From: Parapedobacter sp035556095
GTDB lineage: Bacteria > Bacteroidota > Bacteroidia > Sphingobacteriales > Sphingobacteriaceae
NCBI RefSeq assembly: GCF_035556095.1
Contig: NZ_DATMFT010000005.1
Span: 186,001 to 250,000, forward strand
DNA: 64,000 bases
Reading direction: 5' to 3'
This document shows positions 54,400-63,287 of the stretch, piece by piece (positions within the stretch are counted from its first letter, which is position 1; each line of letters opens with the position of its first letter). The translations under genes were made by a program, and so were the position numbers. Under the pieces are notes generated by a model, which saw only the letters and a list, made by a program, of their open reading frames with translations, did no database searches and was not told where the DNA came from.

Positions 54400-55599
54400 T
54401 CACTGCAAATAGAACCGGATGGATACACCACCGTTCAACCAACGGTATTCATCGTCCTGTAACCTGCCCACGGGAACCGCAATGAATGGCGAGATAACCA
54501 CATTGCGTTTCTTTAGCAGCGATGGAGTATACCGACCGGACACCTGGATAAAGCCTAAGTAGGTGTTACCCATATACAGCGAATCGGCACGCTTCATACG
54601 TGTCCGCTCACCGATTAACCGTCCGGTGGTATCGCCGGATAACACACCACCACTTACCCAGCGGTACCGTTGCAGGATGTCGGTGCGCTGGTCCCTCACC
54701 ACCCGGAAAGGCACGAGACCTAAGGAACCGGAGAAGCTTTCAGTAAATGCATAATTCAACGAGATAGGGATGGCCACCATTCCAATAGCGTTCCTTACTC
54801 CGACAGTTTGCAGACTTACCGTATCGGTTTTGTTCGCCTCGAAGTTCTTTCCGATCCGTAAACCCATATAGCCCACCCCCACTTCTGTGGATAATCGGTT
54901 GGACAACGGAAGCTGCACAGAAACGCCACCGCCGAGTGAAATGCCCTTATCCGTAAATACCGGCGTTATGTTGGCACCGACGTCTAGCCCACTAGGCCCC
55001 CTCGATTTACGGTACCACCGGTAAAAGCCTTTCTCCTTTCGATCCACGCCCGAGACAAAGGGAGTCGTCGGGAGCGACCAGGTTCTTACAAGCCGCTCGT
55101 TTGTCACTGAACGGGCTAGCGGTGTGTTCAGTTCAACGTGTTCAATGACCTTTGGGTGCTTGTTTTTCCCTGGGCTACCGATTTCTTCTCCTTCTATCTG
55201 CCCCACAAACGAAGAACTGTAGGTTTTCTGGGCTATGGATACGCTGGCCGTTTCTTGTGTCTGCTCTTCTTCAATCGATTTTGCTATTGAATCCACAACT
55301 AGCGAATCGGGGTTCTCCTGTTCCGGCTCTTTTTGTGGACTTGTAACCTCGCTGGGGATATGCTTACCAGCATCATCTGTAAAGTCTAGTAACGGTAATA
55401 TCCGTACCGATGCATACACCATCAAAAAGAGAGATGCAGCAATTCCAGCCAATTTCACGAATAGTGGAATCGGTTTACGGCGCCTTTTATTCCGTTGCCG
55501 CTGGAAGTGTTCCCACTCCGATCGGTCATACCGCTCCTCGAAATTCCTGAGCGAATCCCGGAGACCATCTATCAATTCTTTCCTCGGTCGCTTATCCAT
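54400..55599 (-). CDS. Single-helix membrane protein with C-terminal outer-membrane-type barrel, paired with the ECF sigma gene
   Basis: 399 residues. A charged cytoplasmic N-terminus (about 1-43, ending in a run of Arg/Lys) is followed by a membrane helix (45-71), an acidic Gln/Glu/Ser linker (75-185), and a strand-rich domain of about 200 residues whose repeated Gly-aromatic strands and terminal VSIRFYLQ look like an outer-membrane beta-barrel. The ATG at 55599 lies 8 nt inside the sigma gene; translation is probably coupled, which suggests an anti-sigma or partner role. No zinc anti-sigma motif is present. Confidence 0.7.
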   Translation of the reverse strand: MDKRPRKELIDGLRDSLRNFEERYDRSEWEHFQRQRNKRRRKPIPLFVKLAGIAASLFLMVYASVRILPLLDFTDDAGKHIPSEVTSPQKEPEQENPDSLVVDSIAKSIEEEQTQETASVSIAQKTYSSSFVGQIEGEEIGSPGKNKHPKVIEHVELNTPLARSVTNERLVRTWSLPTTPFVSGVDRKEKGFYRWYRKSRGPSGLDVGANITPVFTDKGISLGGGVSVQLPLSNRLSTEVGVGYMGLRIGKNFEANKTDTVSLQTVGVRNAIGMVAIPISLNYAFTESFSGSLGLVPFRVVRDQRTDILQRYRWVSGGVLSGDTTGRLIGERTRMKRADSLYMGNTYLGFIQVSGRYTPSLLKKRNVVISPFIAVPVGRLQDDEYRWLNGGVSIRFYLQ

Positions 55600-56212
55600 C
55601 ACGCCGCCCTCCAATATATTTGATGTACAATGCCCGTAGTCCCTGCTTCGCTTTGGTTAGATAAACTCGACTGGAACTGGAGGGTATGCCCATCAGCCGT
55701 CCGATTTCATCGTGCGAATAGCCTTCCAGTTCATAGAGGTTAAAAACAATTCGGTGTAGGTCTGGCAGTCCCTGCAGCAACTGCAAGATATCTTCTACAT
55801 CCAGCGTGTCGTCCATTTCCACTGCAGGATGGTTTTCCAGACCGTCAATGGCCACCGTATCGGGCAATGTACGTTGGGTCCTGAACCTATCGATGGCTGT
55901 GTTGACCGTGATGCGGACCAGCCATGCCTCCAGTATAGCTTTCTTGTCGTTGCCCTCACCCTTGAAGGTAGCTCGTTTATTGAATGCTTTCACAAAGCTA
56001 TCGTTCACAATCTCTCTGGCCGTCTCCCTGTTTGGCACGTACCTGCGTGCCACTCCCATCAATTTGCCCCAATATCGGCTGTAGATCCATTCTTCCAACT
56101 CAGCCGTAAGACCAACCTCGCCATCAAAAATATCAGCTAAAAAATCGTCGTCTTTCTTGTCCACGTAAAGCAGGTATCCTAATCGTGTATGTCCAAAGTT
56201 TTGTGCTTCCAT
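55592..56212 (-). CDS. ECF-type RNA polymerase sigma factor
   Basis: 206 residues, slightly longer than most ECF factors. Region 2 is YSRYWGKLMGVARRYVPNRETAREIVNDSFVKAF; after AFNKRATFKGEG the sequence AWLVRITVNTAIDRFR follows, and region 4 has HDEIGRLMGIPSSSSRVYLTKAKQGLR. It should transcribe a dedicated regulon, possibly its own operon. The gene overlaps the downstream membrane/barrel gene by 8 nt. Confidence 0.9.
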   Translation of the reverse strand: MEAQNFGHTRLGYLLYVDKKDDDFLADIFDGEVGLTAELEEWIYSRYWGKLMGVARRYVPNRETAREIVNDSFVKAFNKRATFKGEGNDKKAILEAWLVRITVNTAIDRFRTQRTLPDTVAIDGLENHPAVEMDDTLDVEDILQLLQGLPDLHRIVFNLYELEGYSHDEIGRLMGIPSSSSRVYLTKAKQGLRALYIKYIGGRRDG

Positions 56213-56351
56213 TAGTAAAGACGAGTGCTTCTACGCAAACGCTAATAAAAATACCTGTTTTTTTTTATTTCGGTAATTTTCGGTTATAAAGCCAAATAAC
56301 CGTTAGCGTATCCGTGGCGGATACCGTCTTGTTTACGGAAAGAGGAAACCC

Positions 56352-57344
56352 ATGCACTTATCCGTAATCGTACCCGTATTCAACAGGCCCGCTGAAGTAG
56401 AGGACCTGCTGTACAGCCTCACCCTGCAGACAGACCGTGCATTTGAGGTTATCGTTGTCGAGGATGGTTCCACCATTACATGTGAAGCCGTGGTGAATGC
56501 ATTCACATCGAAGTTAGATGTCAATTACCTGTATCAGCCAAACTCCGGTCCCGGCCCGGCGCGCAACGCGGGAAGCAAGGCGGCACAAGGAGATTATTTA
56601 ATTTTCCTTGATTCAGACTGTGTTTTGCCGGCTCGTTATATCGAAGTCGTCAAGTCTTCCTTAACGCTGGATTACGCCGATGCGTTCGGTGGGCCGGATC
56701 AAGCGCGGGATGATTTCACATTACTGCAACGGGCAATAAACTATTCGATGACCTCCTTCCTTACTACCGGGGGTATCCGCGGGGGGAATGAAAGATTGGA
56801 TAAGTTCTACCCACGGAGTTTCAATATGGGGTATTCCATGCCTGTATTTGAGCGTACGGGAGGGTTTTCTGCGATGCGTTTCGGGGAAGACATCGATATG
56901 AGCATACGCATCATCGGAGCTGGATTCAAGACGCGTCTCATTCGGGAAGCTTATGTATATCATCGACGACGCACCACCTTGCGACGGTTTTTCAAGCAGG
57001 TGTATAATTCGGGCATCGCACGGATAAATCTGTATAAGCGGCATCCTCACTCGTTGAAGCTCGTACATTTGGCACCTACCATGTTTACCTTGGGAGTTGC
57101 TTTCATTTCAACACTTTCCACCATCGTATCGCCTTATTTTTTATTGTTGTTGCTTGTGTACTCGGCTTTCATCTTGTTCGACGCTACAATCCGGAATCGA
57201 AGTGTATTGATCGGTTTGCTAGCTGTTGTGATGAGCTACGTGCAATTAGTGGGCTATGGCATTGGGTTTATCCATGCTTTTTTTATGCGGATTATTTTGC
57301 GGCTAGGGGAATTTGCAATGTTCCAACGATCATTTTATAATTGA
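56352..57344 (+). CDS. Family 2 glycosyltransferase
   Basis: 330 residues. The GT-A start SVIVPVFNRPAEV, the NSGPGPARNAG segment and the nucleotide-metal motif LDSDC are visible, then GEDIDMSIRI. The C-terminus has two or three membrane helices (about 240-310). It probably adds a sugar to a lipid-linked glycan at the inner face of the membrane; the substrates are unknown. A purine-rich AGAGGAAAC site precedes the ATG. Stands alone. Confidence 0.88.
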   Translation: MHLSVIVPVFNRPAEVEDLLYSLTLQTDRAFEVIVVEDGSTITCEAVVNAFTSKLDVNYLYQPNSGPGPARNAGSKAAQGDYLIFLDSDCVLPARYIEVVKSSLTLDYADAFGGPDQARDDFTLLQRAINYSMTSFLTTGGIRGGNERLDKFYPRSFNMGYSMPVFERTGGFSAMRFGEDIDMSIRIIGAGFKTRLIREAYVYHRRRTTLRRFFKQVYNSGIARINLYKRHPHSLKLVHLAPTMFTLGVAFISTLSTIVSPYFLLLLLVYSAFILFDATIRNRSVLIGLLAVVMSYVQLVGYGIGFIHAFFMRIILRLGEFAMFQRSFYN

Positions 57345-57635
57345 AATAACCCAACAGTCAAAATAGCCAACCTCGCTCCTAGCGATACCGCTTACACGCC
57401 AAGGAACCGGATATGGAATGGACCGCGGGCCTAGGTATGTGATTACGTCCTGATGGTGAACTGTCCGATAGTGAACATTCGGTGTTCGATATCGAACACT
57501 CTAAGGCATAATACATTTCATAACCAACAAGTATATAGCTTTTTACCCGTTTGGCCTGATAACTGTATAACTCGGAAGAAACGAGTTTATGGGATGAACA
57601 ATTGATGCAAAACGGCAAAAAATGTAACGACAGTT
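57345..57635. other. Regulatory region before the ABC permease remnant
   Basis: 291 nt without a gene. It contains the palindrome at 57482-57499 and, 53 nt further on, TTGGCCTGATAACTGTAT (57551-57568), which resembles a sigma-54 -24/-12 promoter (GG, ten bases, then GT where GC is the rule). Confidence 0.45.
57482..57499. promoter_or_regulatory. 18-bp palindrome upstream of the permease genes
   Basis: GTGTTCGATATCGAACAC is a perfect palindrome, about 70 nt upstream of the possible sigma-54 promoter and 137 nt before the remnant ATG. The position suits an enhancer site for an NtrC-type activator. Confidence 0.5.
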
Positions 57636-58077
57636 ATGATCAAGAACCATTTCAGAATCGCTTGGCGCAATATCACGCTAAATAAGTTCTATACCGGGTT
57701 GAATGTTTTAGGGCTCGCACTGGGCTTAACTGCATGCTTTCTCCTATACAGCTACATTACGTTCCACTGGGGGTTTGACCGCTTCCATGAACAAGCAGCG
57801 CGCACCTTTCGGCTGGTGAATGAACTACACTTTGAAAAAACAGAATACAGCAATTGATTTCGTCAAACTAGTTGGTATATCTTTTTTGGTGGCTTGTCCA
57901 GTTGCTTGGTGGGTTGTGAACAAATGGCTGGAAGATTTTGCCTATCGTATCGATATCCAATGGTGGATGTTTGCTGTAGCAGGGTTGGCTGCCGTAACGA
58001 TTGCCTTGCTCACCGTAAGCTGGCAGGCTATACGGGCAGCGATAGCGAATCCGGTGGAATCGTTGAGGGATGAGTAG
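57636..58077 (+). pseudogene. Remnant of a MacB/FtsX-type ABC permease with a large internal deletion
   Basis: The first 66 or so codons encode an intact permease start (RIAWRNITLNKFYTGLNVLGLALGLTACF). Near 57840-57850 the frame that carries homology shifts by one, and the sequence continues directly with a permease C-terminus (FVKLVGISFLVACPVAWW to NPVESLRDE). That end is over 70% identical by eye to the C-terminus of the intact copy next door. About 650 codons of the middle are missing, and the start and end are in different frames, so no functional protein is made. Confidence 0.85.
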
Positions 58078-58143
58078 AAAATAGAACGCGGATGACACAA
58101 ATCAAACGGATTGATACAGGTGAGGATAAAATAAATCAGCGAG

Positions 58144-60531
58144 ATGATTAAGAACTATTTCAAAAGCGCCTGGCGCAGCTTGTGGAAAAACAAAACGGCG
58201 TCCATCATCAGCATCTTAGGGCTCTCTGTGGGCTTAGCGTGTTTTATCTTACTGGGTACTTATCTGCTCAATGAGCTTCGTTTCGACCGATTTCACCAAC
58301 TCGTGGACCGCATTGCATTGGTTACCACCGGTTACAAGTCGCCCGAAGATGTCGAGATGCACTATATGGGGGTGACGCCCAACGCCGTTGCCCCTACATT
58401 GGCCAACCAGTTTCCAGAAGTGGAAAAGGCGGTGCGGATTTACAGCCGAGGAACTGTTACTGTCCGTCATGGCGATCAGCTATTCAATGAAGACAATATA
58501 TGCTATGCAGACCCGGCATTTTTCGAACTGCTCACCTACCCTTTCGTGGCTGGCGATCCGCACACTGCATTAAATCAGCCCCAATCGATTGTGCTGACCG
58601 TACCAATGGCCGAAAAATACTTCAAAGGCGAAAACCCAATGGGCCAGACCGTCTTGCTCGACGAGAAACCGTGGCAAGTAACCGGCGTGGTAGAACCACC
58701 ACCCACGTATACCCAATTGCCTTTTTCGGCGGTGCTCTCCTATACAACGTTGGAACGTTCGCGCGACCTCGTCTGGCATTCGGCCAACGATATCACCCTT
58801 CTACTGCTCAAAACCGCTACCGACTTTGAGCCACTGCAGCGTCAGGTGAATGCATTTGTTCAGCAACAATTTGCTGAGGCCATAAAATCCGGGGGTGACT
58901 ACCAACTAAACATCGAACCACTTGCCGACGTACATCTTTATTCCAAAGCGGCAGGGACAGGCAATATCGCTTATTTGTATATCCTCGGCGGTATAGCCGT
59001 AGGATTGTTGCTCATCGCCTGCATCAATTTCACCAATTTGGTAACGGCACGGTCGGCAGATAGAGCCCAAGAAATTGGGGTGAAGAAAGTTCTCGGTGCC
59101 GAGCGGGGCCTATTGTTCCGGCAGTTCCTGTTTGAATCGGCCCTCACTGTTTTTGTTGCCATCCTGTTGGGGCTTATGCTGACTATGGTTGCCCTTCCTG
59201 TTTTCAACCGGTACATAGGCATGGACATCAGCATGGTACATTGGAATAATTTCCGATTTTACGTTGGCCTCGTTACACTCTTTATCCTCGTATCCCTCAT
59301 TGCCGGTGGCTGGCCTGCATTGGTGTTATCGGCATTCAAACCCATCAGCGTGTTGAAAGGAAAGATGACCAATACGCGCAGCGGTGGGAACTTACGCAAA
59401 GGCTTGGTGGTTTTCCAATTCTGTATTTCTATTCTCTTTATCGCCTGCACGATCATTGCCGGAAACCAGCTGCATTACATACAGACGAAGGACACCGGGG
59501 TGAACCGCTCACAGGTACTTGTTGTCAATAGCGCTTCCCTTCCAGTAAGCACACTCGAAACCTTCAAAAACGAACTGCTTGGCCAAACCGGTGTACTTGG
59601 TGTCACCGCATCTTACCACTCACCGATAAACGTAACGGGCGGCTATACCATCTCGGGGGCAGATGGCAAGGACCCAGATTTTGCGTTGAGCATCACCGCA
59701 GTTCCCATTGAAAAAGATTTTGTGCAGGTTTTCGATATCCAGCTTCTCACAGGCAGTAACCTCACTGATGCAGATATTGAACGGGCTAGACTAGGTGATG
59801 ATACTCGCGAGTATACCTTCATCATCAATGAGTTGGCGGCCCAAACCATGGGCTGGTCTTCCGAAGAAGCCATTGGCAAGTGGATCAACCTGAACGGACG
59901 ACAGGGACGGGTGAAGGCGGTAGCCGCCAACTTCAACTTTGCCTCGCTCCACGAAGAGGTAAAACCCATCGTCTTGTTTCCAGAGTACTATTACTTTGGC
60001 AAGCTGTTCATCAAAACGGATGGCCAATCCATGGCGCACACGTTGAAAGCCATTGAAAGCACATGGAAGGCGGTGAATCCGAATAAGCCATTCGAATTCC
60101 ATTTCTTAGATCAAGAATACAAAGCACTTTACCAACAAGAAACACAAACGACCAGGGTACTGAATGTCTTCGCACTTATCACGATACTTGTGGCTACCAT
60201 GGGGCTATTCGGCCTCGTCACATTCACTGCGCAGCAGCGGGTGAAGGAAATTGGCATCCGAAAGGTCCTGGGTGCCTCTGTAATCAGTATTGTGCGCATG
60301 CTTTCGACTGATCTGGTCAAATTAGTACTAATTGCCGTGGCTATTGCCTCCCCGATTGCATGGTGGGCGATGAACAAATGGTTGGACGATTTTGCCTATC
60401 GTATCGACATCCAATGGTGGATGTTTGCAGTGGCAGGTCTAGCGGCCATCGTCATAGCTTTATTTACCGTAAGCTGGCAAGCCGTACGGGCGGCGGTGGC
60501 GAATCCAGTAAATAGTTTGCGGGATGAGTAG
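58144..60531 (+). CDS. MacB/FtsX-type ABC transporter permease
   Basis: 795 residues with the double FtsX layout of Bacteroidota: helix at about 20-42, periplasmic MacB-like domain to about 280, helices around 285-305, 335-360, 380-400 and 430-450, a second periplasmic domain, then three helices near 680-705, 730-750 and 760-780. The FtsX motifs are EIGVKKVLGAERG and EIGIRKVLGASVISIV. Such permeases usually work with an ATPase and HlyD-like protein encoded elsewhere. It begins 66 nt after the remnant and has no obvious promoter of its own, so it may be expressed from the one upstream of the remnant. Confidence 0.92.
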   Translation: MIKNYFKSAWRSLWKNKTASIISILGLSVGLACFILLGTYLLNELRFDRFHQLVDRIALVTTGYKSPEDVEMHYMGVTPNAVAPTLANQFPEVEKAVRIYSRGTVTVRHGDQLFNEDNICYADPAFFELLTYPFVAGDPHTALNQPQSIVLTVPMAEKYFKGENPMGQTVLLDEKPWQVTGVVEPPPTYTQLPFSAVLSYTTLERSRDLVWHSANDITLLLLKTATDFEPLQRQVNAFVQQQFAEAIKSGGDYQLNIEPLADVHLYSKAAGTGNIAYLYILGGIAVGLLLIACINFTNLVTARSADRAQEIGVKKVLGAERGLLFRQFLFESALTVFVAILLGLMLTMVALPVFNRYIGMDISMVHWNNFRFYVGLVTLFILVSLIAGGWPALVLSAFKPISVLKGKMTNTRSGGNLRKGLVVFQFCISILFIACTIIAGNQLHYIQTKDTGVNRSQVLVVNSASLPVSTLETFKNELLGQTGVLGVTASYHSPINVTGGYTISGADGKDPDFALSITAVPIEKDFVQVFDIQLLTGSNLTDADIERARLGDDTREYTFIINELAAQTMGWSSEEAIGKWINLNGRQGRVKAVAANFNFASLHEEVKPIVLFPEYYYFGKLFIKTDGQSMAHTLKAIESTWKAVNPNKPFEFHFLDQEYKALYQQETQTTRVLNVFALITILVATMGLFGLVTFTAQQRVKEIGIRKVLGASVISIVRMLSTDLVKLVLIAVAIASPIAWWAMNKWLDDFAYRIDIQWWMFAVAGLAAIVIALFTVSWQAVRAAVANPVNSLRDE

Positions 60532-60752
60532 TGAATTATTTATCGTCGTAACGTCCCGTGGCGGAAACCATGGTTATAGTTACAATATTTTCCTGAATTG
60601 CATACTACATGCCGAAAACGAAAGTGCTATTAGGATATAATTGCTCTGCATCATCTGAATCGTTGAGCAACTATGCCGATAATCTCAAAACAGCTCTATT
60701 AAAAGATGTGAATAACCGCCCCTATTCTGTGGTTGTCTTTGACAAGGCTTGG

Positions 60753-60853
60753 GAGCTCGTACGGGTGCTTCAACGAGACTTGAACGGAGCTTAGACGGAA
60801 CTCGAACGGGCGGCGGCCGTACAAGCTCCGAATAACGTCCGTCTGAACTCCGC
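60753..60853. repeat. Degenerate tandem and inverted repeats
   Basis: Units of 10-12 bp like GCTTGAACGGA recur four times at 60769-60812 with changes. CGGAGCTTAGACGGA (60786-60800) is nearly complementary to TCCGTCTGAACTCCG (60839-60853), 13 of 15, and GGAGCTCGTACGG (60753-60765) to CCGTACAAGCTCC (60818-60830), 12 of 13. Confidence 0.5.
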
Positions 60854-60921
60854 TCAGTGTCCCAAGCCGTCTCCAGTCGGAGGCGAAGCCGGTTTACGAC
60901 CTGTCTTTTTTTGAACAACAA

Positions 60922-60940
60922 GTGTTCGATATCATCGAAC
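60922..60940. promoter_or_regulatory. Imperfect copy of the permease-upstream palindrome
   Basis: GTGTTCGATATCATCGAAC repeats the left two thirds of the 57482 palindrome exactly, with two extra bases before the right half-site. Confidence 0.35.
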
Positions 60941-60967
60941 TTGGCATGACCATCGGCTGTGGGTTAT

Positions 60968-62170
60968 TTAGTATATATTTTCAGGGAATTCATCTAGCCA
61001 AAACGTATGGCGCCAATCCACCGCCTCCCACTCGGTGAGTAGGCACCGCTCCAGGTCACGCAGGTGTCTTTCCTTGTCTAGGTATTGCCCGATGAAAACC
61101 AATTCCGTCTGTCGGTCTGCCCATTGCGGATGCCAGCGATCCTCGATGGAATCCCGGTGCTCGATGTAGTCGGCGTAGCGGTACCGTTCGGCTTCGGTGA
61201 TGGTGCACCACCATGATCCTGCACTTTTGATGCGTAGGCTGCCGCCTGCTTGGCTGAAACTGATAGCCGCATGAGGACGTGAGGCTATCCAGAACAAGCC
61301 TTTAGCCCGTATGATATCGTGAGGGTAATGTTCGTTGAGATAACGGTACCAGCGTTGCGGGTGGAAGGGACGCTGCGCGCGGAAAACGAATGACGAGATC
61401 CCGTATTCTTCCGTCTCGGGCGTATGGTTGTTCTCCAATTCCCTGACCCAGCCTGCGGAGGATGCCGCCTGCTCGAAATCAAAACGTTTCGTTCCCATGA
61501 TTTCTTTAGTATCCACACGGCCGAAATGGGAACGAATGATAGTCGCATTGGGGTTCAGTTTCCGAAAGGCCGCTTCCAGGGTGCCGATGGTTTCGTCGGC
61601 GACTAGGTCCGTTTTATTTAAGACAATGACATTGGCAAACTCGATTTGATCAGTGAGCAGGTTCACGATAGTTCGTTTGTCCTGGTCATCGTCCGTCAAT
61701 GACCGATCGCGTAACGTTTCGTCGGTACCGAAATCCCTGAAGAAATTGTAACAATCTACTACGGTTACCATCGTATCGATATAGCTGAACCGTGAGAGGT
61801 CGATACCATTGTTTTCGTCCACGTAGCTGAACGTCTGTGCAACAGGAATAGGTTCAGATATACCTGTACTCTCGATCAACAGGTAATCGAACCGCTCTTC
61901 TTTGGCCAGCCGCTCCACTTCCACCATGAGGTCTTCCCGCAATGTGCAGCAGATGCAGCCGTTGCTCATTTCAACCAATTTTTCATCAGTGCGCGAAAGT
62001 GTGTTTTCCCGCTCCACCAGTTGGGCGTCGATGTTTACTTCGCTCATGTCGTTGACAATGACAGCCACTTTCATGTTCTCTTTGTTGTGCAGTACATGAT
62101 TCAATAACGTGGTCTTTCCCGCTCCGAGGAAACCGCTCAAAACGGTTACAGGTAGTTTTTTCGCTCTCAT
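60968..62170 (-). CDS. COG0523 (CobW/YciC-like) GTPase, probable metal chaperone
   Basis: 400 residues. Walker A GFLGAGKTT is at 13-21, and the metal-binding Cys-x-Cys-Cys is Cys72, Cys74 and Cys75 (NGCICC). A C-terminal CobW_C domain follows (FHPQRWY). This family hands metals to client enzymes using GTP; members of this type are often made under zinc shortage. The two upstream genes on the same strand encode a His-rich lipoprotein and a DUF4625 protein, which supports a zinc role. Confidence 0.92.
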   Translation of the reverse strand: MRAKKLPVTVLSGFLGAGKTTLLNHVLHNKENMKVAVIVNDMSEVNIDAQLVERENTLSRTDEKLVEMSNGCICCTLREDLMVEVERLAKEERFDYLLIESTGISEPIPVAQTFSYVDENNGIDLSRFSYIDTMVTVVDCYNFFRDFGTDETLRDRSLTDDDQDKRTIVNLLTDQIEFANVIVLNKTDLVADETIGTLEAAFRKLNPNATIIRSHFGRVDTKEIMGTKRFDFEQAASSAGWVRELENNHTPETEEYGISSFVFRAQRPFHPQRWYRYLNEHYPHDIIRAKGLFWIASRPHAAISFSQAGGSLRIKSAGSWWCTITEAERYRYADYIEHRDSIEDRWHPQWADRQTELVFIGQYLDKERHLRDLERCLLTEWEAVDWRHTFWLDEFPENIY

Positions 62171-62318
62171 ATTCCCTTATATTGTTGCTTTCACTTCACC
62201 TTTTCTGGTTGGTCGATAATTATTGACGGCGTTTCCCCAACAATCCGACCGAACCAATCTAGAATACGCAGGTAATGGCGCTCGCCGTAAAGGTGGTATC
62301 ATATTCGATCGGCCAAAA

Positions 62319-62349
62319 GGACGGCAGACCGGTTGCCCGGCCGCCGTCC
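62319..62349 (-). terminator. Hairpin between the lipoprotein and GTPase genes
   Basis: GGACGGC (62319-62325) pairs with GCCGTCC (62343-62349), with a further CCGG/CCGG pairing inside, and on the minus strand TTTT follows. It may end or attenuate transcription of the lipoprotein gene before the GTPase gene. Confidence 0.6.
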
Positions 62350-62375
62350 CACACACAAAACAAATACGCTGTTAA

Positions 62376-63077
62376 TTAATGATGATGCCCTTCCTCGGCA
62401 TGGATTTCAAATTTTAATTCAAGTACATTCTCGCCGGGGAACTGCGTCGCATAATCGCTGCGGTTCCAATCGGTCCGTTCAATTTTTGCCTTTACACCGG
62501 GATCCAGTTCCCGCAACACATAAGCAACTTTTTTGGTGGCTCCCTCATTGTCGTGGCCCACGGTGAAGTAACTCAGGATACCCGTAGTCTCGAATTTACC
62601 GTCTACAGCCGTACCGTCGCCGTAAGTCTGTTCACGAGGCTGAAAAATCGCGCCGCTCTCATCATCCGAATCGGGGTTTAAAATAAAATCGCCACCGATC
62701 AGGAACGCTTTGTACGTGTCAGCAACCGCTTTACTAGCGATGAAATCATTCTGCACTTCCTTGTCCGTGTGATCCCAGGCTTTCAATTGAATCTTGTAGA
62801 TCGCGTCCGCTTCGAGATGGAGGTGGCCGTTGGACGTAGCTGTGCCCTTTTCATCAAATTTTACGATGATGGACTCCCCTTCCGTGGCGCCGTCCAGTCC
62901 GTGGAAATGGTCGCCATGGGCTTCCGTAGCCTCGCCGCTCAGTTCCGTCAGGATAAGCTCCGCCCGCATAATACCCTCCTTAATCGGTTCGTCGCCGTCT
63001 TTGTTGCAAGATGTGAGTGAAAAAACGGTAAAGCCTACCAAGACGAATGCTGCAAATCTGTTTTTTCTCATGTTCAT
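62376..63077 (-). CDS. His-rich lipoprotein, probable metal binding
   Basis: 233 residues with a lipoprotein signal, lipobox LTSC (Cys24). Histidine clusters occur at 54-59 (HGDHFH), 85-87 (HLH) and the C-terminus (GHHH), and the body is acidic and strand-rich. No named domain was recognised with certainty. The His clusters and the neighbouring COG0523 GTPase suggest a surface or periplasmic zinc-binding protein. There is a 210-nt gap to the DUF4625 gene upstream, so it may have its own promoter. Confidence 0.7.
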   Translation of the reverse strand: MNMRKNRFAAFVLVGFTVFSLTSCNKDGDEPIKEGIMRAELILTELSGEATEAHGDHFHGLDGATEGESIIVKFDEKGTATSNGHLHLEADAIYKIQLKAWDHTDKEVQNDFIASKAVADTYKAFLIGGDFILNPDSDDESGAIFQPREQTYGDGTAVDGKFETTGILSYFTVGHDNEGATKKVAYVLRELDPGVKAKIERTDWNRSDYATQFPGENVLELKFEIHAEEGHHH

Positions 63078-63287
63078 TGAAATTTGACTGTTGTTATTTA
63101 ATTAATTGTTGTGTTTTTATCAACTTGTTATTATATAGCCATTTGTCATTGCCTATATCATGGACGACTATAGGTCGTATGGACGGTTTAACAATGCCGT
63201 GTTGGTATCGTTTTACAGGAAACCGACACTGTGTACTGGCCGTGAGGCCATTTAATTTTTTGTCTGTATGTGAAATTTGATGAAGAA

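Larger units (their letters stand above)
60532..60967. other. Region between the permease and the GTPase gene, with repeats
   Basis: 436 nt without a sure gene. A 61-codon frame at 60609-60794 is possible but has no recognised family. The 60753-60853 part is a degenerate tandem and inverted repeat. The last part has a GTGTTCGATATC sequence like the palindrome at 57482 and, just after it, a TTGGCATG that resembles a -24 sigma-54 element. It may be what is left of another permease promoter. Confidence 0.4.

Noticed and set aside
57820..58077. The C-terminal permease piece as a separate small gene.
   Set aside because: It matches only the tail of the adjacent permease and continues the remnant; it has no start signal of its own.
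60609..60794. A 61-codon frame after the permease gene.
   Set aside because: Its end is made of the degenerate repeats and no family is recognised; kept only as a remark on the region.
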